A DNA stretch of 64,000 bases from Nodosilinea sp. LEGE 07088 (GTDB lineage: Bacteria; Cyanobacteriota; Cyanobacteriia; Phormidesmidales; Phormidesmidaceae), in contig NZ_JADEWX010000004.1 of NCBI RefSeq assembly GCF_015207395.1, positions 30,628 to 94,627 on the forward strand. The letters run 5' to 3'. Each line of letters begins with the position of its first letter. The stretch's first letter is position 1. The position numbers and the translations under genes are program-made. Below, in pieces: positions 39,234-47,338 of this stretch. The notes beneath the pieces are model-generated. The model worked only from the letters and a program-made list of their open reading frames with translations, was not told where the DNA came from and ran no database searches.

Positions 39234-39959
39234 ATGCCCCCCGCTTATTTACTGATCCCCGCCGCTGGCAGCGGTCGCCGCATGGGAGCCGATCGCAACA
39301 AGGTTCTGATCGACCTGTTGGGGCAGCCCATTATTGCCTGGACGCTCCAGGCCGCCGCCCTGGCCGAAGCGATAGTGTGGATTGGCCTGATCTGCCAAGA
39401 GCGCGATCGCCCCGATCTGGAGACCATTGTGCGATCGCTCGCTCTCACCAAGCCCGTAGACTTAATTACTGGCGGCAACAGTCGGCAACAATCGGTCTAT
39501 AACGGCCTCCAGGCTCTGCCAGCGGCAGCCAGCCACGTCCTCATTCATGATGGCGCTCGCTGTTTGGCCACCCCCGATCTATTCAACCGCTGTGCAGCAG
39601 CCCTGGAAACTACTCCAGGGCTGGTAGCCGCCGTGCCCGTCAAAGATACGATCAAGGTCGTCGATGACGACCAAACCATTCAAGCCACCCCCGATCGGCA
39701 GTACCTGTGGGCAGCCCAAACCCCCCAGGGATTTGACGTAGCGCCGCTAAAACAGTGTCACCAGCAAGGGCTCACCCAGGGCTGGAACGTCACTGACGAC
39801 GCCGCCCTGTTTGAAAAATGCGATCTCCCGGTGCAGGTGGTAGCGGGCGAAGAAAGCAATCTCAAGGTGACCACGCCCATGGATCTGGCGATCGCAGAAT
39901 TCATACTAAAACAGCGCCTGGAATCGCCCAAAGACTACCCAAACGCCGTAGCTGTCTGA
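39234..39959 (+). CDS. ispD: 2-C-methyl-D-erythritol 4-phosphate cytidylyltransferase
   Basis: 241 residues from ATG 39234; an upstream frame extension to 39180 is not conserved in character. The CTP-binding loop AYLLIPAAGSGRRMGADRNK is intact, with GGNSRQQSVYNGL, LIHDGARCLATPDL, AAVPVKDTIK and TDDAALFE. It makes CDP-methylerythritol in the plastid-type MEP isoprenoid pathway, feeding carotenoids, phytol and quinones. Convergent with psb30, only 17 bases between the stops. Confidence 0.94.
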   Translation: MPPAYLLIPAAGSGRRMGADRNKVLIDLLGQPIIAWTLQAAALAEAIVWIGLICQERDRPDLETIVRSLALTKPVDLITGGNSRQQSVYNGLQALPAAASHVLIHDGARCLATPDLFNRCAAALETTPGLVAAVPVKDTIKVVDDDQTIQATPDRQYLWAAQTPQGFDVAPLKQCHQQGLTQGWNVTDDAALFEKCDLPVQVVAGEESNLKVTTPMDLAIAEFILKQRLESPKDYPNAVAV

Positions 39960-39976
39960 AATTCAAGATTTTGCGT

Positions 39977-40108
39977 TTACAGGTCACCGCCCCGAAGAAA
40001 CAGCAAAAATACAATGACCGGCCCGGCAACGACAATCATGCCGAGCATAGTCAACTGGGCAATTAGCTCGAAGTTAATATTACTCAAAAAACTGCTCAGA
40101 AAGCTCAT
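39977..40108 (-). CDS. psb30: Photosystem II protein Psb30 (Ycf12)
   Basis: 43 residues from ATG 40108, with a strong GGGAGG ribosome-binding site five bases upstream. The sequence has a single transmembrane helix ([19 protein letters not shown] region) and ends in LRGGDL, the hallmark C-terminus of Psb30/Ycf12. It is a low-molecular-weight thylakoid subunit of the photosystem II core, important for stability under high light. Its usual length is 33-46 residues. Convergent with ispD. Confidence 0.9.
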   Translation of the reverse strand: MSFLSSFLSNINFELIAQLTMLGMIVVAGPVIVFLLFLRGGDL

Positions 40109-40265
40109 GAAACCTCCCAACACAAGGCGACTGGACTAGAATAAAGCTTGCTTTCGGTGCTCATTCTACCTGCTAACGCAGCACCTATTTTAGATAACTT
40201 AACAAAATTCTAAGGCAGCAGGCACTGCCCGCGATCGTGGGGCCAGGAAGGCCCGAGGAGACTCA

Positions 40266-40622
40266 ATGGCCACCTGGCAATGTGTAAAATCCTGTGGCGC
40301 CTGCTGTTTTTTAGCGCCCGCCGAGCGCCCCGACCTTGAGTCTTACCTGTCTCCCGAGCAGCTGACACTGTATCTCAGCCTGGTCGGTGACGATGGCTGG
40401 TGTATCCACTACGACTCTGGCCAACGCCTCTGCAATATTTATCCAGACCGGCCGAGCTTCTGCCGAGTGGCCGCCGATACCTTTGAAACCATGTTTGGCG
40501 TTGACGCCAACGAGCTGGATGAGTTTGCCATTGACTGCTGCCAAGAGCACATTGCTGATATCTACGGTGACTCTAGCCCTGAGATGACTCGGTTTGAGCA
40601 GGCTGTGGGCCTAGAGCCCTAG
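40266..40622 (+). CDS. YkgJ-family cysteine cluster protein
   Basis: 118 residues with a CVKSCGACCFLAP N-terminal cluster (C-x3-C-x2-CC) and further Cys in the WCIHY, LCNIYPDRPSFC and DCCQEH stretches. This matches the YkgJ/UPF0153 zinc- or iron-chelating family. A metal site of Fe-S or Zn type is expected; molecular role unknown. GAGGAG five bases before ATG is a strong ribosome-binding site. Divergent from psb30 with 157 bases between starts. Confidence 0.82.
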   Translation: MATWQCVKSCGACCFLAPAERPDLESYLSPEQLTLYLSLVGDDGWCIHYDSGQRLCNIYPDRPSFCRVAADTFETMFGVDANELDEFAIDCCQEHIADIYGDSSPEMTRFEQAVGLEP

Positions 40623-40770
40623 GCCCTAGAACGCGCTCCAGTTGCAGTTTTGCAGACCCTTGCAGATAATGAAAGCATTATGAAATATCAGCGGTGGTCG
40701 ATAGGGCTGACCCAGCCCAGAGCTTAGCCCGCCAACCGCCCAGTGCACCCATCTCCAGGCTTTAGCCATC

Positions 40771-41124
40771 GTGCCCATCTCCAGCCCTGCCCCTGAGTCC
40801 CCTGCTAGCGACCCCGCCCAGCCTGCCACAACCGTGAGCCGATCGGCGTTTTGGCGCGTCTTTGGCTCTACCTTTGTGACCATTTTTTTGGCTGAGTTGG
40901 GCGACAAGACCCAGGTGACCACGCTACTCATGAGTGCCCAGTCTCAGGCCCCGTGGATCGTCTTCTTAGGCGCTGGCAGCGCCTTGATTACCACCAGTTT
41001 GTTAGGAGTGCTGCTGGGGCAATGGCTGGCCCGCCGCGTCTCTCCTGATACCCTCGACACGGCAGCCGGAGCCACCCTGCTGGGCATTACGGTGTGGCTG
41101 TTGTGGGATATTGCCCACCCTTAG
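40771..41124 (+). CDS. Half-size GDT1/TMEM165 (UPF0016) cation transporter subunit A
   Basis: 117 residues from a GTG; an alternative GTG at 40834 would remove 21 poorly conserved residues. It contains one UPF0016 unit: FLAELGDKTQVTTLLM (ExGDKT motif) then three predicted helices. Full-length family members (about 200 residues, such as Mnx of Synechocystis) carry two such units in one chain and export Mn2+ or Ca2+. Here a second unit sits in its own gene 34 bases downstream, so the two probably heterodimerise in the plasma or thylakoid membrane. Confidence 0.85.
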   Translation: MPISSPAPESPASDPAQPATTVSRSAFWRVFGSTFVTIFLAELGDKTQVTTLLMSAQSQAPWIVFLGAGSALITTSLLGVLLGQWLARRVSPDTLDTAAGATLLGITVWLLWDIAHP

Positions 41125-41158
41125 TCTCTAGACTTGACCAACCCCCTACACCCACCCT

Positions 41159-41440
41159 ATGGATTGGAACCTCCTCGCCCTCAGCTTTGCCGCCGTGTTC
41201 ATCTCAGAACTGGGGGATAAGAGTCAAATCGCTGCGATCGCCCTAGGCGGTAGCTCCAAATCGCCCCGTGCTGTTTTCCTCGGCACCGCCGCTGCGCTGC
41301 TTCTGGCCAGCTTTCTGGGGGTCATTATTGGCGAGGGCACCGCCCAAGTTTTGCCCGAACGTCTCGTTAAGGCGGTGGCAGCGGTGGGGTTTGCCCTGCT
41401 CGCCGTCAGACTGCTTTGGCCCGGCGAAAGCTCCGATTAA
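41159..41440 (+). CDS. Half-size GDT1/TMEM165 (UPF0016) cation transporter subunit B
   Basis: 93 residues. It begins LALSFAAVFISELGDKSQIAAIAL, the second UPF0016 motif (ExGDKS), followed by two further hydrophobic helices. Expected partner of the preceding half-size gene. Together the two units reproduce the two-fold pseudo-symmetric transporter of the GDT1 family; likely ion is Mn2+ or Ca2+, inferred from family. Ends in a charged GESSD tail. Confidence 0.85.
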   Translation: MDWNLLALSFAAVFISELGDKSQIAAIALGGSSKSPRAVFLGTAAALLLASFLGVIIGEGTAQVLPERLVKAVAAVGFALLAVRLLWPGESSD

Positions 41441-41554
41441 ACCGCCACCTACTGTTGTAATCCTAAATCCTGTTGGGTTACCCCCGATTCCTCAAATAGG
41501 CCTATTCAAACAGGCTTCAAGCTTAGATACACATGGGTTCTAGCTTCAAATAGG

Positions 41555-42541
41555 CTAAAACCGGATGCAATCGATCACCTCGCGCAGGGTTTGGGCCGAC
41601 TGCCGCAGCAGCTCTTCTTCCCCAGGGCTGAGGGTGAGATGCAGGCGACGGCTAATGCCTGAGCGCCCGACCACCGCCGGCACGCTCAGACACACATCCT
41701 GCACTCCTAAAATCTCATCCATAATGCAACTCACAGTCAGCACCCGATTTTGGTCGCGAATGATCGACTGCACGATGCGCGTAACCGCCAGGCCTACCGC
41801 GTAATTGGTATAGCCTTTCCGCTGAATGATTTCGTAGGCCGCATGCTTGGTCTGCTGAAAAATATCATCCATCGTCTGACGCTCTTCAGTCGGCATGCCA
41901 TCGTGGTAAAGGGGGGTGCCACAGACGTTAGCCTGGCTCCAGAAAGGCACTTCGCTGTCGCCGTGTTCGCCAATAATATAAGCGTGCAAACTACGGGCAT
42001 CAATACCCAGATGCCGAGCCAGCAGGTACCGAAATCGCCCGGTATCCAAAACCGTGCCCGAGCCAAACACCCGATTTTTAGGCAATCCCGATAGCCGCCA
42101 AGCCGCATAGGTGAGCACGTCTACGGGGTTAGACACCACGAGCAAAATGGCTTGGGGGCAGTGGGCCACAATGTCAGGGATCAGTCGCTTGAAAATCTCA
42201 ACGTTCTTTTGCACTAGGTCTAGGCGGGTCTCGCCTTCTTTTTGGGCCGCCCCAGCCGTGATCATCACCACATCGGCCCCGGTAGCCTCAGCCATGGTGC
42301 CCGCTTTAATCACCGTGGGATGCACAAACGACATGCCCTGCTCCAGGTCCATCACCTCGCCGAGCAATTTCTCCTGGTTAATATCCACCAGCACCATTTC
42401 ATCCAGCACATTCTGAATCATCATGGCGTAGGCACAGGCCAACCCGACCTGCCCCGCCCCAACAATGACCCCTTTCAGTGGACGCAACGGATCGGGCTGG
42501 AAATCATCTGGTGGATTGGCGACAAAGAGGCTATCAACCAT
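41555..42541 (-). CDS. ldh: L-lactate dehydrogenase
   Basis: 328 residues from ATG 42541; an upstream in-frame extension to 42616 lacks conserved features. NAD-binding [19 protein letters not shown], active-site loop [17 protein letters not shown] with Gln at the specificity position (Gln for lactate, Arg for malate), and the catalytic His in [14 protein letters not shown]. Reduces pyruvate to lactate with NADH, giving a fermentative outlet for dark anoxia. The gene is followed by the convergent GDT1 pair. Confidence 0.9.
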   Translation of the reverse strand: MVDSLFVANPPDDFQPDPLRPLKGVIVGAGQVGLACAYAMMIQNVLDEMVLVDINQEKLLGEVMDLEQGMSFVHPTVIKAGTMAEATGADVVMITAGAAQKEGETRLDLVQKNVEIFKRLIPDIVAHCPQAILLVVSNPVDVLTYAAWRLSGLPKNRVFGSGTVLDTGRFRYLLARHLGIDARSLHAYIIGEHGDSEVPFWSQANVCGTPLYHDGMPTEERQTMDDIFQQTKHAAYEIIQRKGYTNYAVGLAVTRIVQSIIRDQNRVLTVSCIMDEILGVQDVCLSVPAVVGRSGISRRLHLTLSPGEEELLRQSAQTLREVIDCIRF

Positions 42542-42621
42542 AGGACTTCTCGGGCTGAGGGGCAACGCTTTAATAAACCATAGCGCTGGCAAATCGTCCT
42601 GTAGTGGGCGCTTCAATTGTT

Positions 42622-42673
42622 GTCTGAGGGTGTTGCCTGAGGGTGTTGCCTGAGAGTCTTTTCTGAGAGCGTT
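42622..42673. repeat. 13-bp tandem repeat, four copies
   Basis: Unit GCCTGAGGGTGTT at 42622, 42635, 42648 and 42661, with decay in the outer copies. Ends two bases before the stop codon of the plsC gene. Confidence 0.85.
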
Positions 42674-42675
42674 AC

Positions 42676-43422
42676 CTAAGTTCTAACCTCGGTTGCCTGG
42701 CGATCGGCCACCATAGTTTCTAGGCGAGTCTGCAAATCTTCGGTCAGGTGCTTGGCGCTGGCCTTGAGCGCCTCAGGCGAGTCTTGGCTGCTCAAATAGC
42801 GGCCCACAGTGAGTGGCTCTCCAATCGTGATTTGGGCTGGGCAGCGCCAGCGGGGATAGTCTTCGCCGTAGTGAATATCGATGGGTAGTATCTGCACCCC
42901 CAGCCCCGGTTGAGCCGCCTCGGCCTGGGCCGCTAAACGAGCTAGCCCTGGCTTGAGGTTGTGCACACGGTCATCTCGGCGGATGCCACCCTCGGGGTAA
43001 ATCACTAGCATCGCTCCCCCTAGCAGCAGGTCAATGCCGTGGCGCAAGCTAGCCACCGTGGGCCGACGGACATCAACCGCAAAGCCGCCTAAACGCCGAA
43101 TAAACCATCCCTGCAACCCTTTAACTTCATCTGCGGTGACCATAAATCGCAGATCGCGCCCGGTAACCGAGCGTCCAGCGACAAAGGGTAGCAAAATCGA
43201 GTCCCAACGGGCCCGATGGGTGGGTGCCAAGATCACCGGGCCCGTGGCAGGCAGATGGGATTGCCCTGTCACTGAAATCGGGCCAAAGTAGGCCGGCACC
43301 ACCACCCGTTCACCCAAAAAGTAAGCCAGAGGGGTGAGCACAGGTGAACAGCGAGATGCGGTTGGGATCATTGCCCCCGTGGAGGGTGCAGGAGACGATT
43401 CAGACAACTCAGAAGATTTCAT
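42676..43422 (-). CDS. plsC: 1-acyl-sn-glycerol-3-phosphate acyltransferase
   Basis: 248 residues, standard PlsC length. The HX4D box is [17 protein letters not shown] (His and Asp catalytic pair) and the substrate-binding block is [29 protein letters not shown] is typical of the cyanobacterial short form. It acylates lysophosphatidate to phosphatidate at the membrane. Its stop is two bases from a 13-bp repeat array. The paralogue at 18605-20104 is a longer variant. Confidence 0.88.
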   Translation of the reverse strand: MKSSELSESSPAPSTGAMIPTASRCSPVLTPLAYFLGERVVVPAYFGPISVTGQSHLPATGPVILAPTHRARWDSILLPFVAGRSVTGRDLRFMVTADEVKGLQGWFIRRLGGFAVDVRRPTVASLRHGIDLLLGGAMLVIYPEGGIRRDDRVHNLKPGLARLAAQAEAAQPGLGVQILPIDIHYGEDYPRWRCPAQITIGEPLTVGRYLSSQDSPEALKASAKHLTEDLQTRLETMVADRQATEVRT

Positions 43423-43622
43423 AAGAAAGCGTACGCAGGAACCATGGGTACTAAAACATGTGGTGCTTACACTAGGTTTGCCCAGTATGCCCCCCTGCGG
43501 GTTCAGTCGCCCGTAGCCGGAAACATATCGAGTGCTGTCCTAGTCTGTGTATAAGCACTACCCTATAGCGACTATCCCAGGGCACCAACCCATCTCAGGA
43601 CAGTTCAGTCGGTGTCATGACG

Positions 43623-44138
43623 CTAGAACTGGCGACGCTGCGCTTGCCGCCGCTGCTGAAACCATTGCTGGAGTTGCTGGCGACAGGGCTCAGCCAAAAT
43701 ACCGGGAACTACTGTTAGCCGATGGTTGGAACAGGGGCCATCGGGCAGGTTGAGCACCGATCGCACCGCCCCAGCCTTAGGATCAGCCGTACCGTATACC
43801 AGTAATCCTAACCGGCTCAAAATAATCGCTCCGGCGCACATGGGGCAGGGCTCAAGGGTGACGTAGAGGGTGCATTCGTTGAGATGCCAGTTGCCCAACC
43901 GGCGGGCGGCTTCTCGCAGCGCCAAAATTTCGGCGTGGGCGGTGGGGTCTTGGTCTTGCTCACGCCGATTGCCCGTCTCCGCTAGCACCACACCTCCAGG
44001 GCCCACCACCACAGCACCCACGGGCACATCGCCAGCTGCCCCGGCGATCTCGGCTAGTTCTAGCGATCGCAGCATCCAGCGGCGGTGGGTGACTTCCGCC
44101 TCATTTTCCAAATCCAGGGGAGGAACATCGTAGGGCAT
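43623..44138 (-). CDS. tadA: tRNA-specific adenosine deaminase
   Basis: 171 residues. The cytidine-deaminase-fold zinc site is intact: PTAHAEILAL (HAE) and LEPCPMCAGAIILSRL (PCxxC). GDVPVGAVVVGPGG is the usual N-terminal block. TadA deaminates A34 to inosine in tRNA-Arg(ACG). Standard length is about 160-170 residues. Adjacent downstream DNA has no partner gene. Confidence 0.93.
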   Translation of the reverse strand: MPYDVPPLDLENEAEVTHRRWMLRSLELAEIAGAAGDVPVGAVVVGPGGVVLAETGNRREQDQDPTAHAEILALREAARRLGNWHLNECTLYVTLEPCPMCAGAIILSRLGLLVYGTADPKAGAVRSVLNLPDGPCSNHRLTVVPGILAEPCRQQLQQWFQQRRQAQRRQF

Positions 44139-44164
44139 AGCAGGGGCTAAAACAGATGGCCAAA

Positions 44165-44332
44165 TTATTCATAATTGATAGCCGTGGTCAGTGCTGCCTT
44201 TAGGCGGCTGTGTTTCCCCTTGGGCATCGGTTTTTGTACAACATTCCCATCGATAAATTCACAGGCTGGTTTTGTCTCTGGCAACGCCAAAAACGCTTCC
44301 AGGGTCATTTTGGGTGCCTGGGCCTGAACCAT
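44165..44332 (-). pseudogene. Uma2-family endonuclease, N-terminal fragment
   Basis: 55 codons from ATG 44332 to TAA. Sequence KMTLEAFLALPETKPACEFI followed by DGNVVQKPMPKGKHSRLKA is the N-terminus of the Uma2/DUF820 group. Those proteins are about 190 residues and have a restriction-endonuclease-like fold; the catalytic acidic residues lie downstream of this point and are lost. No continuation on this strand. Confidence 0.75.
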
Positions 44333-44471
44333 GATCAGTCTCCCTTCCCCAACGCCGACTCTCTTATTATCACTGGTCTATATTCCCACTACACCCCTGG
44401 CCAAGATCAGGCGGGCGCTATCTCTGGCACAATAGGGGCATTGAGAGCTGTCGATCTACATCGGCGACCAC

Positions 44472-44804
44472 GTGGCCCAGATGCCCCAGGGATTGTCTGT
44501 GGTCAATTTAGACCATTTTGCCCCGCCCAATCTGGCGATCGAGATTGCCAAAGCCTCTCTGCTAGATGACCTGGGGGCAAAGCGGCAGCTGTACAAAAAT
44601 CTCGACATTGCCGAGTACTGGATTGTCGATGTCGGTGGGGCCGAGGTGCTGGGATTTGCGATCGCTAACCAGGGCAGCCAGCAAATTCGTCAGTCCAGCG
44701 TACTTCCCGACTTTTCGTTAGATGTTCTCAAGTCGGCTCTACAGCGCCGCCGCCAGAGCGACCAAATAGCGGTGGGGCAGTGGCTAATGACCCAGTTTCA
44801 ATAA
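44472..44804 (+). pseudogene. Uma2-family endonuclease, C-terminal fragment
   Basis: 110 codons. It reads PPNLAIEIAKASLLDDLG, KRQLYKNLDIAEYWIVDV, then a tail ending VGQWLMTQFQ, matching the C-terminal half of a different Uma2 subgroup (PPxLxIEI and EYWIVD motifs carry the PD-(D/E)XK acidic residues). The N-terminal strands are absent and the upstream frame is closed by TGA (about 44441). Probably inactive. Divergent from the other Uma2 fragment. Confidence 0.7.
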
Positions 44805-45156
44805 CCTGAGTCTGCTGAAGCGCCAAACAATTCCCCCAGCCGCGCGCAGGTCCGCTCAATGGCATCTAGACTGCCGGGGTTGACTGGCCAAAGTTGTCAA
44901 AGCGATGCACCTGTTCCTGCTGCGTCGCCTTTGACTGGGGCCGACATTGTGTTCTAGGTTGTGACCCTTGATTTTGAGAGTGTTGTTATGCTCGTTTTCC
45001 ACCTTCCAGCTTGTGCGCCCGGCTAGAACAATTTCTGCTACGTTGTCATCGCTCAGGGTGTGGTTGGTGGCAGTAGATTTTCTACCTCATACTTCCGAAT
45101 GCCTGCGATCGCAAGGTTAGAATAATCCCCCATACCAATCTGGATTGAAGGCTAGC
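44805..45156. other. Intergenic region with transposase remnant
   Basis: 352 bases. The only recognisable content is the transposase remnant at 44946-45080 on the minus strand. The rest is without features. Confidence 0.55.
44946..45080 (-). pseudogene. Transposase remnant (IS4/ISAs1-like C-terminal block)
   Basis: 45 codons reading TNHTLSDDNVAEIVLAGR then TSWKVENEHNNTLKIKGHNL and EHN. This is the W-K-x-E-N-E-x-N-N-x-L-K-x-K-G-x-x-L-E-H-N block that ends DDE transposases of IS4/ISAs1-related families. The frame is lost straight after it, and no terminal inverted repeats or start are visible. Ancient remnant. Confidence 0.65.
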
Positions 45157-45597
45157 CTACAGATACGACTGCAACGTCTGGTTGACCAGGGCCGCGTGAT
45201 CGCTCAAAAAGTCATCGCGGCTGATCAACACATAGTCTCCCACGCTAAAGATCGCCTGCAAAACAGTGGGTTCCAGCTGGTCGTAGGGGGGCTCGTTTTG
45301 CTGCCAGGCGGTGAACTGCGATCGCGGCACCAGGGCCACATCGAGTTGCTTGGTACTGAGCAAGCTCGCCACCCTAAAGCCATCGCGGGCGCGGGTGACC
45401 ATCGCCCGCGACTCGGGTAGTTCTGTGGCCAGGGTATGGGCGATCGCGCGACCCAGATCGCAGGCCAGTTCGTCTTCCCGGTCTACCACGATAAACAAGT
45501 GGAGCTGGCGGTACACCTTCCATTGGGGAAACGGGGTGTGGCCCAGCACCGGCCAGAGGGCCATCGCCCCCATGTGCAAAAAGCCCCGGCGGTTCAT
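45157..45597 (-). CDS. Small periplasmic-binding-like protein (PhnD-type fold), unknown
   Basis: 146 residues starting MNRRGFLHMGAMALWPVLGH, a Sec or weak Tat-type signal. The body (QLHLFIVVDREDELACDLGR and STKQLDVALVPRSQFTAW) looks like the N-terminal lobe of a type 2 periplasmic binding protein but is too short for a full one. Overlaps the stop of the acetamidase/formamidase gene by four bases, so co-translated in the ancestral operon. It might bind a small amide or phosphonate; ligand unknown. Confidence 0.55.
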   Translation of the reverse strand: MNRRGFLHMGAMALWPVLGHTPFPQWKVYRQLHLFIVVDREDELACDLGRAIAHTLATELPESRAMVTRARDGFRVASLLSTKQLDVALVPRSQFTAWQQNEPPYDQLEPTVLQAIFSVGDYVLISRDDFLSDHAALVNQTLQSYL

Positions 45598-47055
45598 GGG
45601 CCCAACCTCTCCGCCATCTCGACCCGGCCTTGGGTGTTGACTGAGTCCTCAAAAATGGTCAGCGGCAGCACCGCCGACACCAGATAGTTGGGCACATCCA
45701 CCAGCTGCCCAATGCGCAGATCGGCGGCCACGCTGGCCACCACGTAGGCCTGCTCACGGGTCAGCCCGTGGTTTTCCACCAGGTAATCGACCAGGTCGAT
45801 CAGGGCATTGCGGGCCGCCAGGGTGAGGTCTTCAGACAGATTGCTGAGGGGTTCTAGCACCTCGCTATTTAAGTAGGTGTAGTAGGGGGGAATCTCTCCG
45901 GCCTGTTTGATTGGAATGCCGGTGGTGGCATAGAACTTCTCTGGGGCCAGGGCCTTGAGCTGGTCGCCCCCTTCAAACTGAGGCGCTTTCACCTGCGCCC
46001 CCAGACCCTCGCGAATGGCGGTGGTGACGGTGACGGTGGCCCCCATCTCGATGGCGGTGCCCGAGACTTCCCCATCCCCCTGGGCGTAGTGGACATCACC
46101 GATAAACAGGCCGCAACCATCGATAAAGCAGGGAAACAAAATCGTCGTGCCCACCTGCATTTGCTTGACATCCATATTGCCGCCATTTTCCCGGGGTGGA
46201 ATGGTGCGGATGCAGCGGTCGTTGTCGGTGCCGTCGGGGCCGCAGATGGCCGCTGGTAGGGCGCCGGTGGGCTCGGGGGCCAGGGCGATGCCCCCCACTT
46301 CGCCCAGATGGGTTTCTCGGGCTAAGAAGGTTTCCAGTTCGGGTTCACCGGGCAGCACACCCATTGACCCGGCGAAGGGGGCAAAGGGAATTTTTACCTG
46401 GGGAATTTCTGCCGATACGGCGGCGGTGCGATCGAGGCTCCAGTTGGCAATGTAGGGGTCAGGAAACAGATCGCGCAGAAAGCCAAAGCCGGGGGCAATC
46501 ACCGTGTAGCCGTAGGGATCGGGCTCGACATCCTGCAGCGTTACGGCCAAAACATCGCCGCGTTTGGCTCCCTCGATGTAATACGGCGGCGGTGCGATCG
46601 AGGCTCCAGTTGGCAATGTAGGGGTCAGGAAACAGATCGCGCAGAAAGCCAAAGCCGGGGGCAATCACCGTGTAGCCGTAGGGATCGGGCTCGACATCCT
46701 GCAGCGTTACGGCCAAAACATCGCCGCGTTTGGCTCCCTCGATGTAAACCGGGCCGGTCATCGGGTGCACCAGGGCCAGGTCAGCGGCCACCACATCTTC
46801 GGGGGTAGAGCCGGGGCCAAAGGCGCTGTCAAAGGCATCGCGGGTGCCAAAGACGATCTCCTGGCCGGGCACAGCCGTCGCCACCGGGGGAATATCGGGA
46901 TGATAGCGATTAAAACAGGCCGCATCGTCGGCACAAAACTCGCCCATCCGCTCTAGCACAATCGGCGCTGGCATCTGGCTATGCCCGGCGGTGGCACCGA
47001 CCAGCACTAGGATTACGGTTAGAGCTAGCCCTAGGCCCAGCTTCCAATTCCTCAC
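45594..47055 (-). pseudogene. Acetamidase/formamidase, frameshifted by 166-bp tandem duplication
   Basis: The N-terminal part (from ATG 47055) begins with a Sec signal peptide ending about residue 27, and continues through DPYGYTVIAPGFGFLRDLF to SLDRTAAV. An exact 166-base tandem copy then throws the frame out. The C-terminal part (45594 onward) resumes with AEIPQVKIPFAPFAGSMG and continues to the FEDSVNTQGRVEMA end. Removing one copy restores 1296 bases, an intact 431-codon gene. Fold: FmdA/AmdA, which hydrolyses formamide or acetamide to ammonia plus acid, here periplasmic. A large internal open frame starting at 46664 is a duplication artefact. Confidence 0.88.
46415..46746. repeat. 166-bp exact tandem duplication
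   Basis: 46415-46580 is identical, base for base, to 46581-46746. The copies abut. Period 166 is not a multiple of three, hence the frameshift in the amidase. Confidence 0.97.
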
Positions 47056-47266
47056 ACACCCTCCAATCCCCCCACTGGGGATAATGTTAACTTCTGTTTA
47101 AGTACCAGGGAAAGGAGTGAGCATGTGGCTATCTTCGCTACCGTTTGGCGCTCCTATAGCGATACCACCGCGTTTAGGACGTTAGCCACGGCCACTGGCA
47201 AAAACTGAGGAGGCGCACTGGCTACACAGAATCCGATGCGGGAACCCCCGATTCAAGCCAGAAACT

Positions 47267-47338
47267 CGTAGGGGCATAGCTTTGTGTCGCACTCAGGGGG
47301 ATACCCTTATGTCGCATAACACATGCTATGCCCCTACG
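47267..47338. repeat. Long-loop palindromic repeat (GTAGGGGCAT family), second copy
   Basis: Arms CGTAGGGGCATAGC (47267-47280) and GCTATGCCCCTACG (47325-47338) are perfect 14-base inverted repeats enclosing 44 bases with a weaker internal repeat. The right arm supplies the TAG stop codon of the minus-strand gene that starts at 48752. Shares its core with 26573-26605. Confidence 0.85.

Noticed and set aside
44210..44569. 119-codon plus-strand frame upstream of the Uma2 fragment
   Set aside because: Antisense to the minus-strand Uma2 fragment and without family features.
45594..46664. 356-codon amidase gene starting at 46664
   Set aside because: That start lies in the duplicated segment read out of frame; the real N-terminus with signal peptide is at 47055 and the two parts are separated by the 166-bp duplication.
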